From the NCBI GenBank assembly GCA_021203305.1, contig JAJQBK010000058.1:32771-96770 (forward strand): a DNA stretch of 64,000 nt, written 5' to 3'. The stretch comes from Lachnospiraceae bacterium (GTDB taxonomy: Bacteria > Bacillota > Clostridia > Lachnospirales > Lachnospiraceae). Both the position numbers and the translations under genes were made by a program. Positions 35,547 to 45,195 of this stretch are shown here, in pieces; position 1 is the first letter of the stretch, and each line of letters begins with the position of its first letter. Under the pieces are notes generated by a model that was not told the DNA's origin, ran no database searches, and saw only the letters and a program-made list of their open reading frames with translations.

Positions 35547-36308
35547 TCAGCTTTCCTTCAGCATCTCCTTCCTCAGCCGCAGCATGATCTTTTTCTCCAG
35601 CCTGGAAATGTAGGACTGGGAAATACCCAGAAGGGCCGCCACCTCCTTCTGGGTCATTTCCCTGCCCTCCTCCACGGGATACGCCGTTTCCTTTCCCTCC
35701 TTTGCGGGCTCCAGTCTCAGACCGAAACGCAGACAGACGATGGTTTTCTCCCGCCTGCTCAGTCGGTCGATGGAACGGCATAAGAGGGCATGCTCCGCCT
35801 CTCTCTCCAGATTCTGGCTGATCGCATCCTCATCCGTGCCCAGAATATCCCCCAGCAAAAGCTCGTTTCCGTCAAAATCCGTATTCAGCGGCTCGTCAAT
35901 GCTGACCTCGGCCTTATTTTTGCTGGTGCGGCGCAGATACATGAGAATTTCATTCTCAATACAGCGGGAGGCATAGGTGGCAAGCTTGATATTTTTGTCC
36001 GCCTTATATGTATTGATGGATTTCAGAAGGCCGATTGTGCCGATGGAAATCAGATCCTCCACCCCCACCCCCGTATTGTCAAAGCGTTTGGCGATGTACA
36101 CCACCAGCCTGAGATTGTGCTCGATCAGAGCCTGTCTGGCCTCCGCCGCCCGATCTATGGAAAGCAGGCCGATCATCTCCTCCTCCCGTTTAGAATCCAG
36201 AGGCGGCGGAAGCACGTCCGCGCCGCCGATATAATAGAGCGCGTTCTCATCGAAGAGCTCCCTCCCCGGTTTTTTTATAAGTCTGAGAATCCACTGGATT
36301 GTTTTCAA
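35547..36308 (-). CDS. sigE: RNA polymerase sporulation sigma factor SigE (pro-form)
   Basis: 253 residues from a TTG at 36308, which has GGGAGGG nine bases upstream and gives a pro-sequence of about 25 residues before [13 protein letters not shown], like B. subtilis pro-sigma-E; the ATG at 36344 lacks a binding site. Region 2 ([37 protein letters not shown]) and the region 4 HTH ([20 protein letters not shown]) are complete. Between FGLRL and GREMTQ, sigma-E usually has only a few residues; here about 18 more ([15 protein letters not shown]) are inserted. It acts in the mother cell after cleavage by SpoIIGA. Confidence 0.95.
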   Translation of the reverse strand: MKTIQWILRLIKKPGRELFDENALYYIGGADVLPPPLDSKREEEMIGLLSIDRAAEARQALIEHNLRLVVYIAKRFDNTGVGVEDLISIGTIGLLKSINTYKADKNIKLATYASRCIENEILMYLRRTSKNKAEVSIDEPLNTDFDGNELLLGDILGTDEDAISQNLEREAEHALLCRSIDRLSRREKTIVCLRFGLRLEPAKEGKETAYPVEEGREMTQKEVAALLGISQSYISRLEKKIMLRLRKEMLKES

Positions 36309-36378
36309 TACGCTTCGCCCTCCCTGTGACTGCTTCTTCATCATTCTATGCGTTTCAGGCAGCCTTTAGAACCCCGGA

Positions 36379-37173
36379 TCAGAACAGCCCCGGATGCAAA
36401 ATCATCTGATATTTTCCCTTAGCCGAAAGAGGCTTCGACACCCCGGCGCAGATTACCTCCTTCACACTGTGCACCCCGTCCTCCGCGTCAATCAAAAGCT
36501 CCGGAATCTCAATTCCGTATAAAAGGCCCTCATCGCAGCCCACTGTATGAAAAGGAATTGCCCGAAAAAACAGCGGGTTTTCCAGCGTCAGCCCGGCTAA
36601 AAGCTCCTCCTCCACCAGGCACACCGGACGGCGGCTGAGAGGCTCCGTCAGGCCATTCCCCGTGTCATACAGGGCAAGCACCCGGCGCTTTTGCCCGGCG
36701 CTTAAAATAGTCACCGGATAAATATGGCGGGCCCGGCTCTTTTTATAACGCCGCGCCGCCCAGGCGGCCAGCTCACGCAAAAGCAGCGCGCACAGAAGAA
36801 AGGCCCACAGCCCCGGCATGCCGCCGGTCAGCGCGTACCACCAGTTCATCACAATCCGCAGAATTCCGGAGGCTAAAAGGGTATCCGCCGCCGCGTACAT
36901 CAACAGCCTGCGCCAATGCCGCCGGTATCTGGCCGGCAGGAAAAAAAGACACAGGCCCAGAGCGCTGAAAGCTGTCGCGACGGCCTCCAGCCGAACCAGA
37001 GAAAGAGGCAGCAAAAAAAGACCGGCGTACAGCCCGGACAGAACCGCGGCTGTCAGCCATATCCGTCCGCGCGAAAGAGAAATTCCCAGCTGAATTGTGA
37101 CAATGGAGAGCACCATGCAGTTTAAAAAAAGCTGCATCAGAAAAACGCTGTCCAGATAAAGCCGGACGGTCAT
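36379..37173 (-). CDS. spoIIGA: Sigma-E processing peptidase SpoIIGA
   Basis: 264 residues from the ATG at 37173 (MTVRLYLDSVFLMQL), with GGGGGG upstream. Five N-terminal membrane helices (about 5-140) and a C-terminal aspartic-protease domain with the active Asp in ALYDTGNGL. It cleaves pro-sigma-E at the septum during sporulation. It lies directly upstream of sigE (70 bases), the classic spoIIG operon, and downstream of ftsZ. Confidence 0.95.
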   Translation of the reverse strand: MTVRLYLDSVFLMQLFLNCMVLSIVTIQLGISLSRGRIWLTAAVLSGLYAGLFLLPLSLVRLEAVATAFSALGLCLFFLPARYRRHWRRLLMYAAADTLLASGILRIVMNWWYALTGGMPGLWAFLLCALLLRELAAWAARRYKKSRARHIYPVTILSAGQKRRVLALYDTGNGLTEPLSRRPVCLVEEELLAGLTLENPLFFRAIPFHTVGCDEGLLYGIEIPELLIDAEDGVHSVKEVICAGVSKPLSAKGKYQMILHPGLF

Positions 37174-37266
37174 GAAAAACGCCCCCCTTTTCTTTTTTTG
37201 CACGCAAAAGCAGCCTACCCTATAGGATACGCTGCTTTCGTACACGTTATGCAATTGCTCCGTCCC

Positions 37267-38439
37267 TTACTTGTTGTTATTCAGGAAAGACGGAATCTTT
37301 AAATTTCTCTCCTCGATGGAGGACGTCAGGTCGCTCTTCTTTAACGGTGGAAGAGAACCGGTGGCGTTGGACACCCCGTTCTTCGGCGTTGTGGAGGACA
37401 GCGGCGTGGAGGACAGGGAGGAATATGTCGTTGATCTCTTTGTCGGAGATACCAAGTTGCTGCTGAAGGAGAACATATTCGCCTTATTATTCTGCCCGAT
37501 GCCGGTGGCAATCACCGTCACCGTGCAGGTGTCCTTCACCGTGTCATCATACATGGCGCCCAGAATCACATTCACATTGTCGCCGCAGATATTGCCCACA
37601 TATTCGCTGGCGTCCGCCGCGTCCGCGAGAGTGATGTCGCCGGACACGTTGATAATGATATCCGTAGCGCCCTCAATGCTTGTCTCAAGCAGCGGGCTCT
37701 CCACAGCGAGCCGCACCGCGTCCGAAGCCTTCGTGTCGCCGGTTCCCGTGCCGATTCCGATATGTGCCACGCCCTTGCCCCGCATGACCGTGCTCACATC
37801 CGCAAAGTCCAGATTGATGATGGCGGGCCTGGTGATCAGATCCGTGATGCCCTGCACGCTCTGGCGCAGAACCTCGTCCGCCTTCTTCAAAGCGTCCGTA
37901 ATCGTCGTCCTGCGGTCCACGATTTCCAGAAGCTTATCATTGGGGATCACGATCAGCGTGTCCACATTTTCCTTCAGCCTCTCGATGCCGGCCGCCGCGT
38001 TGTTGGCCCGGGTCTTGGCCTCAAACTTAAAGGGCCTGGTCACAATGCCCACCGTCAGGATACCCATCTCCTTGGCTACCTTGGCCACCACCGGCGCCGC
38101 ACCGGTTCCTGTGCCGCCGCCCATGCCGCAGGTCACAAACACCATCTCCGCGCCCTCCAGCGCTTTCTTGATCTCATCCAGGCTTTCCTCCGCGGCCTTC
38201 TCCCCGATCTCGGGCTTTGCTCCCGCGCCCAGCCCCTTTGTCAGCTTCTCACCGATCTGGATCACCTGAGGAGCCTGGCACATTTTCAGAGCCTGGCTGT
38301 CCGTGTTGACCGCGATCAGCTCCACCCCCTCTACCTGATCCTTTACCATTCTATCTACAGCATTATTGCCGGCGCCGCCTACACCCACCACAATGATGCG
38401 CGCGCTTGATGTCACTTCGTTGGAAAATAATTCAATCAC
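37267..38439 (-). CDS. ftsZ: Cell-division GTPase FtsZ
   Basis: 390 residues. GTP-binding motif [13 protein letters not shown], the T3/T5 loops and NNAVDRM are present; the core ends at about 315, then a Ser/Thr-rich linker and the C-terminal conserved peptide region [10 protein letters not shown] chose the GTG at 38439 (MIELFSNEV) because GGAGGG lies about ten bases upstream; an ATG six codons earlier overlaps that site. Polymerises into the Z ring. No ftsA lies beside it. It is separated from divIB by an inserted repeat. Confidence 0.96.
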   Translation of the reverse strand: MIELFSNEVTSSARIIVVGVGGAGNNAVDRMVKDQVEGVELIAVNTDSQALKMCQAPQVIQIGEKLTKGLGAGAKPEIGEKAAEESLDEIKKALEGAEMVFVTCGMGGGTGTGAAPVVAKVAKEMGILTVGIVTRPFKFEAKTRANNAAAGIERLKENVDTLIVIPNDKLLEIVDRRTTITDALKKADEVLRQSVQGITDLITRPAIINLDFADVSTVMRGKGVAHIGIGTGTGDTKASDAVRLAVESPLLETSIEGATDIIINVSGDITLADAADASEYVGNICGDNVNVILGAMYDDTVKDTCTVTVIATGIGQNNKANMFSFSSNLVSPTKRSTTYSSLSSTPLSSTTPKNGVSNATGSLPPLKKSDLTSSIEERNLKIPSFLNNNK

Positions 38440-38530
38440 AGCTGGAATGCCCTCCATTCACAAATATATTCTATATTATATTCTTTTTCGACTTTTATCA
38501 ACAGGTTTTTCGGGATTTTTGAATTTTCTT

Positions 38531-38757
38531 GTTACTATTCACAGCCGACTTGGGAGATATAAACAGGCTCGTCAAGCGTATTGTGCTTGTAAGAGACTGT
38601 TTATATCTTCCAAGGTGACTGTGAAGCAGTCACTTTCTCCTCATAAGCAAAAAGATGAGCGGCGTTTTTTTGCCGCGCCGGACAGCTTGCTGGACGCTTT
38701 TGCGCATGTGGGGCACCCGAAGGGCGTCTCGTAGAGGAAATGGCTGTGAATAGTAAC
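38531..38757. repeat. 227-bp inverted-repeat element between divIB and ftsZ
   Basis: Perfect 16-base ends GTTACTATTCACAGCC (38531-38546) and its inverse (38742-38757). The interior holds several hairpins: GATATAAACAG/CTGTTTATATC, GTGACTG/CAGTCAC and GCGGC/GCCGC around T7. No ORF is convincing. The right arm has a partial second copy at 11774-11832. Confidence 0.7.
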
Positions 38758-38774
38758 GACTATTCGTTTTCCCC

Positions 38775-39590
38775 TCACCCTGTCGTAAACGTAATCACCG
38801 AGCTGCTCCCCGTGTAATTTTCCAGATGCAGCGTTCCGGACAGCCCCGCAAGCTGAGAGTAGGTATCCCGCAGCTTCATCATCTTTTCCGTCAGTAAAGA
38901 ACTGTCCCCCAGGCTCACCATCACATCCCCGATGTACAGCGTCATGTCCAGATCTGGTGAAAAATAGATCTTGTCCACCGTCAGCTCGTACTTGTTGATC
39001 AGATTCGTCAGCTCCAGCACATACTGAAATACGTCCGCGTCCTCCACCGGCAGCGGCTCGTCCAGCACCACCGAGTCAAATTTCAGGCCGGTGACCAGAG
39101 GAATCCCAGTGGTCGTCTGGGAGGAAACCTCCACCACGGTGCCGTCCTTATCGAAATACATGTACTGCCCCAGATATTCAATGTAGCCCGCCAGGGATTT
39201 TTCATACACCCGGATTCTGACGCTGTCATTTCCCACCACCGTCACCTCAATGGACTCGATAAAAGCCACACCGGTGATGTTTTTATTATGATACCTCCAG
39301 GAAAGAATCAGGGAAATATTATCCAGAGGCGTCTGAAACACCATCTCCTCGATTTCCTCACTCGTGTAGTGGGTGCTTCCCTCCACCGTTACCGTGTGTA
39401 TGGTATAGGTCGTAAGGAACCACCAGACAGCCCCCAGTAAAATCAGAAGAACTGTCATAGCTGCCAGAACCTTCAATGCTCTGTGTCTTATGAGCGCGCC
39501 CTGTCTTCTCACCCTCCGGTTCTCCCCTGCCCTCAACGGGTCCCGCGGCCGCCGGCGAATTCCGCGCCGGACCGCGGTATACTCAGACAT
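38775..39590 (-). CDS. divIB: Cell-division protein FtsQ/DivIB
   Basis: 271 residues: an Arg-rich cytosolic N-terminus (about 1-38), one membrane helix (about 40-62), a POTRA domain starting IHTVTVEGSTHYTSEEI, then the FtsQ/DivIB beta domain. It links early and late divisome proteins. The ATG overlaps the ftsW stop by eight bases, suggesting coupled translation. Confidence 0.9.
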   Translation of the reverse strand: MSEYTAVRRGIRRRPRDPLRAGENRRVRRQGALIRHRALKVLAAMTVLLILLGAVWWFLTTYTIHTVTVEGSTHYTSEEIEEMVFQTPLDNISLILSWRYHNKNITGVAFIESIEVTVVGNDSVRIRVYEKSLAGYIEYLGQYMYFDKDGTVVEVSSQTTTGIPLVTGLKFDSVVLDEPLPVEDADVFQYVLELTNLINKYELTVDKIYFSPDLDMTLYIGDVMVSLGDSSLLTEKMMKLRDTYSQLAGLSGTLHLENYTGSSSVITFTTG

Positions 39591-40788
39591 CGTAGTTGGT
39601 GACCCGGATACCGCGGGCCACAGAAAACACCAGTCCCATCTCCAGCATCAGAAAGCACACGCTGGTGCCGCCGTAGCTGATAAAGGGAAGGGAAATTCCT
39701 GTATTCGGGATGGTATTGGTAACTACCGCCACATTTAAAATTACCTGCACGGCAATGTGGGCCATGACGCCCACCACAAGCATGGAGCCCTGCAGGTCCG
39801 CCGCGTGGCTGGCGATAATCGCCATCCTCCAGATCAGGATAATAAACATCAGAATCACCGCAATTCCGCCGAACAGTCCCAGCTCCTCACAGATGATGGA
39901 AAAGATCATGTCATTCTGCGCCTCCGGCAGAAAATCCAGCTTCTGGATGCTCTGCCCCAGGCCCTTTCCCCAGATGCCTCCGGAGCCGATGGCGTAAAGC
40001 GCCTGCAGGGTCTGGTAGCCCTTCCCGGAAGCATATTTTTCCAGATCCAGCCAGGCTAAAATACGCTCTCCGCGAACGCCGGTGGCGTCCGCGCCGGCAT
40101 TCTCCGACAGCCATACGATATAATACACCGCACCAGCTCCTGCCGCCACCGCCGCAAGCCCCATGGCGATATATCTCTTGTAATCCTTGCTGGCCACAAA
40201 GATCATGACCACGCAGATGGCGGCGATAATCAGGGCCGAGCTCATATTTTCGGTCAGCCTCCACACCAGGATGGAAACCGGCGCCGCCAAGCCCAGCATG
40301 ATCACCATCGTCCTGAAATCATTCAGCTTTTTGCGGTAGCCATAAATAAAATTGGCAAAAAACACAATCATTCCCAGCTTCACCGGCTCCGCCGCCTGAA
40401 AACGGATCACGCCGCCCAGATCAATCCACCTTCTGGCGCCATTGGCCTCATAACCGAAGGGAATAATCATGAAAATAACAATATAGCACAACACATAAGG
40501 AATGTATCCCAGATTCCGGTAGGTCTGATAGGGAATCCGATACACCACGTACATGCCCACAAAGCCGATCGCCGTCGCCATCGCCTGTTTTTTGACATAA
40601 TAGGCCGGATCACCGATGCTGGCTGTGGTCATGGCCTCATAATAGCTGGCGGAATACACCATGATCAGGCCAAAGAGAATCAGAAAAAGCATGACCAGTA
40701 GGAGACTGTAATCAAAATAGAAGGTCTCTTTGCGCGGCTTTTCCTTCACGATGGATAATTTTTCTCTTTTTACATTTCCTCTCGCCAA
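39583..40788 (-). CDS. ftsW: Peptidoglycan polymerase of the FtsW/RodA/SpoVE family
   Basis: 401 residues with ten membrane helices. SEDS motifs: LFGLIMVYSAS, PFGYEANGARRWIDLG, FQAAEPVKLGMIVFFA with the functional Glu-Pro, and PFISYGGTS near the end. TTG start with AGGAG upstream. Its place after murD matches spoVE in Bacillus, so it could be the vegetative FtsW, the sporulation SpoVE, or both. No murG or murB follows. Confidence 0.9.
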   Translation of the reverse strand: MARGNVKREKLSIVKEKPRKETFYFDYSLLLVMLFLILFGLIMVYSASYYEAMTTASIGDPAYYVKKQAMATAIGFVGMYVVYRIPYQTYRNLGYIPYVLCYIVIFMIIPFGYEANGARRWIDLGGVIRFQAAEPVKLGMIVFFANFIYGYRKKLNDFRTMVIMLGLAAPVSILVWRLTENMSSALIIAAICVVMIFVASKDYKRYIAMGLAAVAAGAGAVYYIVWLSENAGADATGVRGERILAWLDLEKYASGKGYQTLQALYAIGSGGIWGKGLGQSIQKLDFLPEAQNDMIFSIICEELGLFGGIAVILMFIILIWRMAIIASHAADLQGSMLVVGVMAHIAVQVILNVAVVTNTIPNTGISLPFISYGGTSVCFLMLEMGLVFSVARGIRVTNYDV

Positions 40789-40857
40789 AGCTTCTCTCCT
40801 AAGTCCATACTCCGTTCATGTCCGCCACTCTTAAAGCCGTCTGCCCCATTTAGCCGC

Positions 40858-40920
40858 GGTGAGGCTTTCAAGAGCCTGCGATTCGTGTATCAGACGATAC
40901 AGGATGCATACAGCTCCTCA
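40858..40920 (+). repeat. Dispersed repeat family B copy 3
   Basis: GGTGAGGCTTTC...GATTCGTGTATC...TACAGGATG aligns with the inverse of 55071-55160. It lies in the 143-base gap between murD and ftsW. Confidence 0.55.
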
Positions 40921-40931
40921 GTCACAGCGGC

Positions 40932-42293
40932 CTATAAGCTGCGCACATACTCCTTGAACTGCCGTCCCCGCTCCTCATAATCAGAAAACATCCCCCAGCT
41001 GGCGCAGGCCGGCGAGAGCAGCACCGCGTCCCCCGCCTCCGCGTTCTCTGTACATATCTTCAGGCACTCCTCAAAGGAATCCGCGAAAACATAATGATCA
41101 AATCCATGCCTTTTCGCGCAGTCCGCGATTTTTTCCCTGGTCTGGCCGATCAGCACTAAAAGCTTCACCTTCCCGCCGAAGGCCTCAAACCACTCGTCAT
41201 ACCCGCTCTGCTTGTCATACCCGCCGCCAATCAGAATGGTGGGCTTGCTCATGGCAAGGATGCCCTGGATGGCCGCGTCCGGATTGGTGGCCTTGGAATC
41301 ATTATAATAATCCACCCCGCCCTTTGCGGCCACATACTCAATGCGGTGCTCCACCGCGTGGAAATTTCTGATAGTCTGAATCAGGCTTTTCAGCGGTACG
41401 TCCATGCACAGCCCGATTGCCAGCGCCGCCATCACATTCTCCACATTGCACATGCCCACCAGATTCATATCCGTATGAATATCCAGCGCCGGGGTGCTTT
41501 TCCCGTTCCATGCGATGTAAATCATGCCGTCCTTATAATAGACGCCTTCCTCCAGCTCCCTTTTCGATGAAAAATACATGGGTGTCGCCGGACAGCGGTT
41601 CTCCCCGAAATCCCGGGTATAATCATTCTCATAATTCAGGACACAGTATTCCTGCTTCGTCTGGCCCCTGGTGATGCGCTCCTTCACAGCGGCGTAATTT
41701 TCCATGGTATAATGGCGGTTTAAGTGATCCGGCGTCACATTCAGGATGGCTGACACCGTGGGGCAGAAGCTCTCCACGCTCTCCAGCTGAAAGGAGCTGA
41801 TCTCCGCCACCGTCACACTCTCGTCTGTGGTCTTTAACGCCTCTAAAGTATATGGATTTCCGATATTTCCTACCACAAAAACCGAGGAAAAATAATCCGC
41901 CATCATCTGCCCCGCCAGCGTAGTCGTGGTGGTCTTGCCGTTGGTCCCGGTAATCCCAATCAGCCGCCCCTTCGCCAGCTCAAAGCCCAGCTCCACCTCC
42001 CCGATCACCGGAACATCCAGCCCCTTCAGCCGCAGCACCAGCGGACTGTCAATAGGCACGCCCGGACTGATAACAGCCAAGTCAAACCCCGCCAGCACCT
42101 CATCCGGCACCTCTCCGATGATCACATCCGCGTCCATTCCCTCCGGAAACCTGCTCCTGACACCCTCCTCCGTCAGCTTCTCATTCCCGTCATACACCGT
42201 ACAGACAGCCTTCACATGACACAGCGCCGACAACGCCCCCATGCCGCTCTTCCCACTGCCTATAATAAAAACTTTCTTCCCTCTAAAATCCAT
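40932..42293 (-). CDS. murD: UDP-N-acetylmuramoyl-L-alanine:D-glutamate ligase
   Basis: Adds D-Glu to UDP-MurNAc-L-Ala in the cytosol. 453 residues with the Mur-ligase ATP motif GITGTNGKTTTT, the central-domain DHLNRH and the late KATNPDAAI motif. AGGGG precedes the ATG. It lies between mraY and ftsW, as in Bacillus. Confidence 0.96.
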   Translation of the reverse strand: MDFRGKKVFIIGSGKSGMGALSALCHVKAVCTVYDGNEKLTEEGVRSRFPEGMDADVIIGEVPDEVLAGFDLAVISPGVPIDSPLVLRLKGLDVPVIGEVELGFELAKGRLIGITGTNGKTTTTTLAGQMMADYFSSVFVVGNIGNPYTLEALKTTDESVTVAEISSFQLESVESFCPTVSAILNVTPDHLNRHYTMENYAAVKERITRGQTKQEYCVLNYENDYTRDFGENRCPATPMYFSSKRELEEGVYYKDGMIYIAWNGKSTPALDIHTDMNLVGMCNVENVMAALAIGLCMDVPLKSLIQTIRNFHAVEHRIEYVAAKGGVDYYNDSKATNPDAAIQGILAMSKPTILIGGGYDKQSGYDEWFEAFGGKVKLLVLIGQTREKIADCAKRHGFDHYVFADSFEECLKICTENAEAGDAVLLSPACASWGMFSDYEERGRQFKEYVRSL

Positions 42294-42353
42294 AATATCC
42301 CCTTTCGCTTACGCGGCCTTAACTTGCAGGAACCGAGCGCGGAAAAGCCCCCT

Positions 42354-43319
42354 CTACAGCCCCGCCAGCCCCACCAGGCACAGCAGCGCCGTCACCGTCG
42401 TAAACACCGCCACCACCTTCGTCTCACTCCAGCCTCCCAGCTCGAAATGATGATGAATAGGCGCCATCCTGAAAATCCTCTTCCCGTGGCTCAGCTTAAA
42501 ATATGTGACCTGAATAATCACACTGGCCACCTCCACCAGATAAATCAGCGCCACAATAGGAATAAACAGCTGCAGGCCCGTCATGTAAGCGCAGCCCGCC
42601 ACAAAGCCTCCCAACGCCAGAGACCCCGTATCCCCCATAAACACACTGGCCGGATACACATTGAACATCAGAAAGCCTAAAAGCCCGCCGATCACCGCGC
42701 AAGTGATGGGAGTGATTCCCACGCCCAGCCCCATGCCCGCCACCGCGAAAAACGTAGCGATCATGATCGTCACACTGCTCTCCTGCCCATCGATTCCGTC
42801 CGTAAAATTGGAACCGTTGACCGTGCCCAGAATAATAAAAAACATCAGCGGAATACTCAGCCACCCCACATCCAGAGTCTTGTCCATGAAAGGAATGCGC
42901 ATGGAAAGATCCGCATCCCTGACCGCCAGCATATAAAAGGCGAACACCCCTGTCACCACAATCTGGCCCAGCATCTTCTGCGCGCTCGTCAGGCCCATGG
43001 AGCGCTTCAGCACCACCTTGATATAATCATCCACAAAGCCGATCAGCCCAAAGCCCAGCGTCAGGAAGAGAACCGGCACCACATCCGGATAATCCTTCAC
43101 GTAAAACAGGCTGACCAGCGTGATGCTGACCAGGAAAATAATGCCTCCCATGGTGGGCGTGCCGGTCTTTTTTTTGTGGCTCTGAGGCCCTTCCTCCCGC
43201 TCTGTCTGCCCGAACTTTAATTTTTTTAAGTAAGGGATCACAATAGGTCCCAGCACCACGGTGATGAGAAAGGAAACCATCACCGGAATAATCACCGGAT
43301 ATACCAGTTCCTGAAACAT
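42354..43319 (-). CDS. mraY: Phospho-N-acetylmuramoyl-pentapeptide transferase
   Basis: Makes lipid I from UDP-MurNAc-pentapeptide and undecaprenyl phosphate. 321 residues from the ATG at 43319 (MFQELVYPV), with AGGAGG seven bases upstream. Ten membrane helices; catalytic motifs KKTGTPTMGGI, FVDDYIKV and NFTDGIDG, and the late MAPIHHHFELGG. murE and murF, which make its substrate, are not in this cluster. Confidence 0.96.
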   Translation of the reverse strand: MFQELVYPVIIPVMVSFLITVVLGPIVIPYLKKLKFGQTEREEGPQSHKKKTGTPTMGGIIFLVSITLVSLFYVKDYPDVVPVLFLTLGFGLIGFVDDYIKVVLKRSMGLTSAQKMLGQIVVTGVFAFYMLAVRDADLSMRIPFMDKTLDVGWLSIPLMFFIILGTVNGSNFTDGIDGQESSVTIMIATFFAVAGMGLGVGITPITCAVIGGLLGFLMFNVYPASVFMGDTGSLALGGFVAGCAYMTGLQLFIPIVALIYLVEVASVIIQVTYFKLSHGKRIFRMAPIHHHFELGGWSETKVVAVFTTVTALLCLVGLAGL

Positions 43320-43365
43320 GGATTTTCCTCCTGAGGTAATCAGCTTTACAGGCAGAACCCCGAAA

Positions 43366-45102
43366 TCAGCCCTGCTCTGTCTGTTTATTATAATTCTCCT
43401 CCTCCAGATAGGGAAGAATATTTTCAAAAAGCTGCCGGATCACCGGCGCGCAGATCTGTCCTCCGTAATACACTCCCTGGGGATGGGTAATGATACAGAT
43501 GGCGATCACCTGTGGATCGTCCGCCGGGGCAAAGCCGATAAAGGAAGCGATGTATTTGCCGTTTCCCCGGGGAAGGGTCTGGCTGGTGGCCGTCTTTCCA
43601 CCCACCCGATAGCCCTCTACCTGGCCGTTTTTGCCGCCGCCCTCGCTGACCACGGATTCAAGGAGCTCCCGCATAATGACTGAGGTCTCCTCGCTGACGA
43701 TACCCTCCGTGACCGGATACTCAAACACCGTCTCCTCCTCCCCATCCACCGCCTTGACGGCAAAATGAGGCGTCACTCTTGTTCCTCCGTTAATAATGGA
43801 AGAGACTGTGGTCAGCAGCTGAATCGGCGTAATCTGAAAGCCCTGTCCAAAGGCCATGGTGGCCAGCTCCACATTTCCCATATCCTCCATCTGATGAACG
43901 ATAGTCCGTGACTCTCCCGGCAGATCCACGCCGGTCTTCGTGCTCAGGCCGAAGCTTTCAAAATAACTGTAATAGGTTTCCACGCCCAGCCGCAGGCCGA
44001 TCTGCACAAACACCGGATTGCAGCTGTTCTGCAATGCCGTGATGAAGGTCTCAGCGCCGTGCCCGGTGGTCCTGGCGCAACGAATTCTGCGGTCGTCCAC
44101 CACCACATACCCCGGACAGTAAAAGCTCTCCTCCAGGGAAACCGCTCCCTCCTCCAGAGCCGCGGCCGCGGTGATGATTTTAAATGTGGAGCCCGGTTCA
44201 TAGCTGTCGCTGATGACGCCGTTGCGCCACATGGTATTTAAATTATCCTCGGTGTTACCGCCTGTGAGCTTTCCGGCCCACTCCTCCGTCAGCTCATAGG
44301 GATTATTTAAGTCAAATTCCGGCACATTGACACAGGCGTAAATCTCCCCATTGTTGGGATTCATGACCAGAATCATGACATTTTCCGCCTCTTTTGCCTC
44401 GTAGGCCTGCAGCGCCAGCTGCTCAGCGTAATTCTGAATATTGGCGTCAATGCTGATCACCAGATCCTGCCCTGCGACAGGCTCAATCCGCCGCTCCCCC
44501 TCCTCCTGCAGCTCAATGCCGGAGGCGTCGGTCATAGTAAGGATTTTGCCGCTCTCGCCGGTCAGATATTCATCATACACCGCCTCCAGGCCCAGGATTC
44601 CCTGGTTGTCGCTGCCGGTGAAGCCCAGCACCTTGCTGGCCAGAGTAGAATAAGGATAATAACGCTTGTAATCCTCGTCCACCTTAACGCCCGCCAGGTC
44701 GTAACCTCGGATGCGGTCTCCCACCTCCTTGGACACATTGCTCTTAATCCGCTCCCTGGAGGAATATTTTTCCACCCGGGCGCGCACATATTCCTCACTA
44801 AGCTCCAGCTCCTCACACAGAACCTCGATCACCCGCTCCGGGTCCTTCACCTGATTGTAAATCACAGAGACGGTACACACTGTCTCATTGTCCGCCAGCA
44901 CAACGCCGTTGCGGTCCAGAATCCGGCCCCGCAGAGCCTTGATTTCCCGCTCCCGCTCCTGCAGATCCGTGGCCATCTGAGAGTAATACTCTCCCCGCAC
45001 CGCCATGATGTAGATCAGCCGTCCCAGCAGGGCGCATAAAAGAAAGATGCTCGCCGCCGCGAAAAACAGGATCTTTTTCTTCTGATAAGTCCTGACAAAC
45101 AT
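43366..45102 (-). CDS. Class B penicillin-binding protein (transpeptidase), SpoVD/FtsI-like
   Basis: 578 residues from the ATG at 45102 (MFVRTYQKKK), with GAGG six bases upstream. One membrane anchor (about 9-31), a PBP dimerisation domain and a transpeptidase domain with SYEPGSTFKI (active Ser and Lys) and QNSCNP. The usual KTG triad reads KTA here (VGGKTATSQTLPRG). It is the second of two tandem transpeptidase genes, where Bacillus has pbpB and spoVD. Which one serves vegetative septation is not settled. Confidence 0.88.
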   Translation of the reverse strand: MFVRTYQKKKILFFAAASIFLLCALLGRLIYIMAVRGEYYSQMATDLQEREREIKALRGRILDRNGVVLADNETVCTVSVIYNQVKDPERVIEVLCEELELSEEYVRARVEKYSSRERIKSNVSKEVGDRIRGYDLAGVKVDEDYKRYYPYSTLASKVLGFTGSDNQGILGLEAVYDEYLTGESGKILTMTDASGIELQEEGERRIEPVAGQDLVISIDANIQNYAEQLALQAYEAKEAENVMILVMNPNNGEIYACVNVPEFDLNNPYELTEEWAGKLTGGNTEDNLNTMWRNGVISDSYEPGSTFKIITAAAALEEGAVSLEESFYCPGYVVVDDRRIRCARTTGHGAETFITALQNSCNPVFVQIGLRLGVETYYSYFESFGLSTKTGVDLPGESRTIVHQMEDMGNVELATMAFGQGFQITPIQLLTTVSSIINGGTRVTPHFAVKAVDGEEETVFEYPVTEGIVSEETSVIMRELLESVVSEGGGKNGQVEGYRVGGKTATSQTLPRGNGKYIASFIGFAPADDPQVIAICIITHPQGVYYGGQICAPVIRQLFENILPYLEEENYNKQTEQG

Positions 45103-45195
45103 AAATAACCTCACAGAAAGTATTATTTTAAGCTTATGTTTCTTTCCATGAGGTTATGCCCAAAGACCTGCTTTGGGCTGTGAATGGTACGTTGT

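Noticed and set aside
38531..38757. Insertion sequence
   Set aside because: Too short and without a transposase ORF; only a non-autonomous element is possible.
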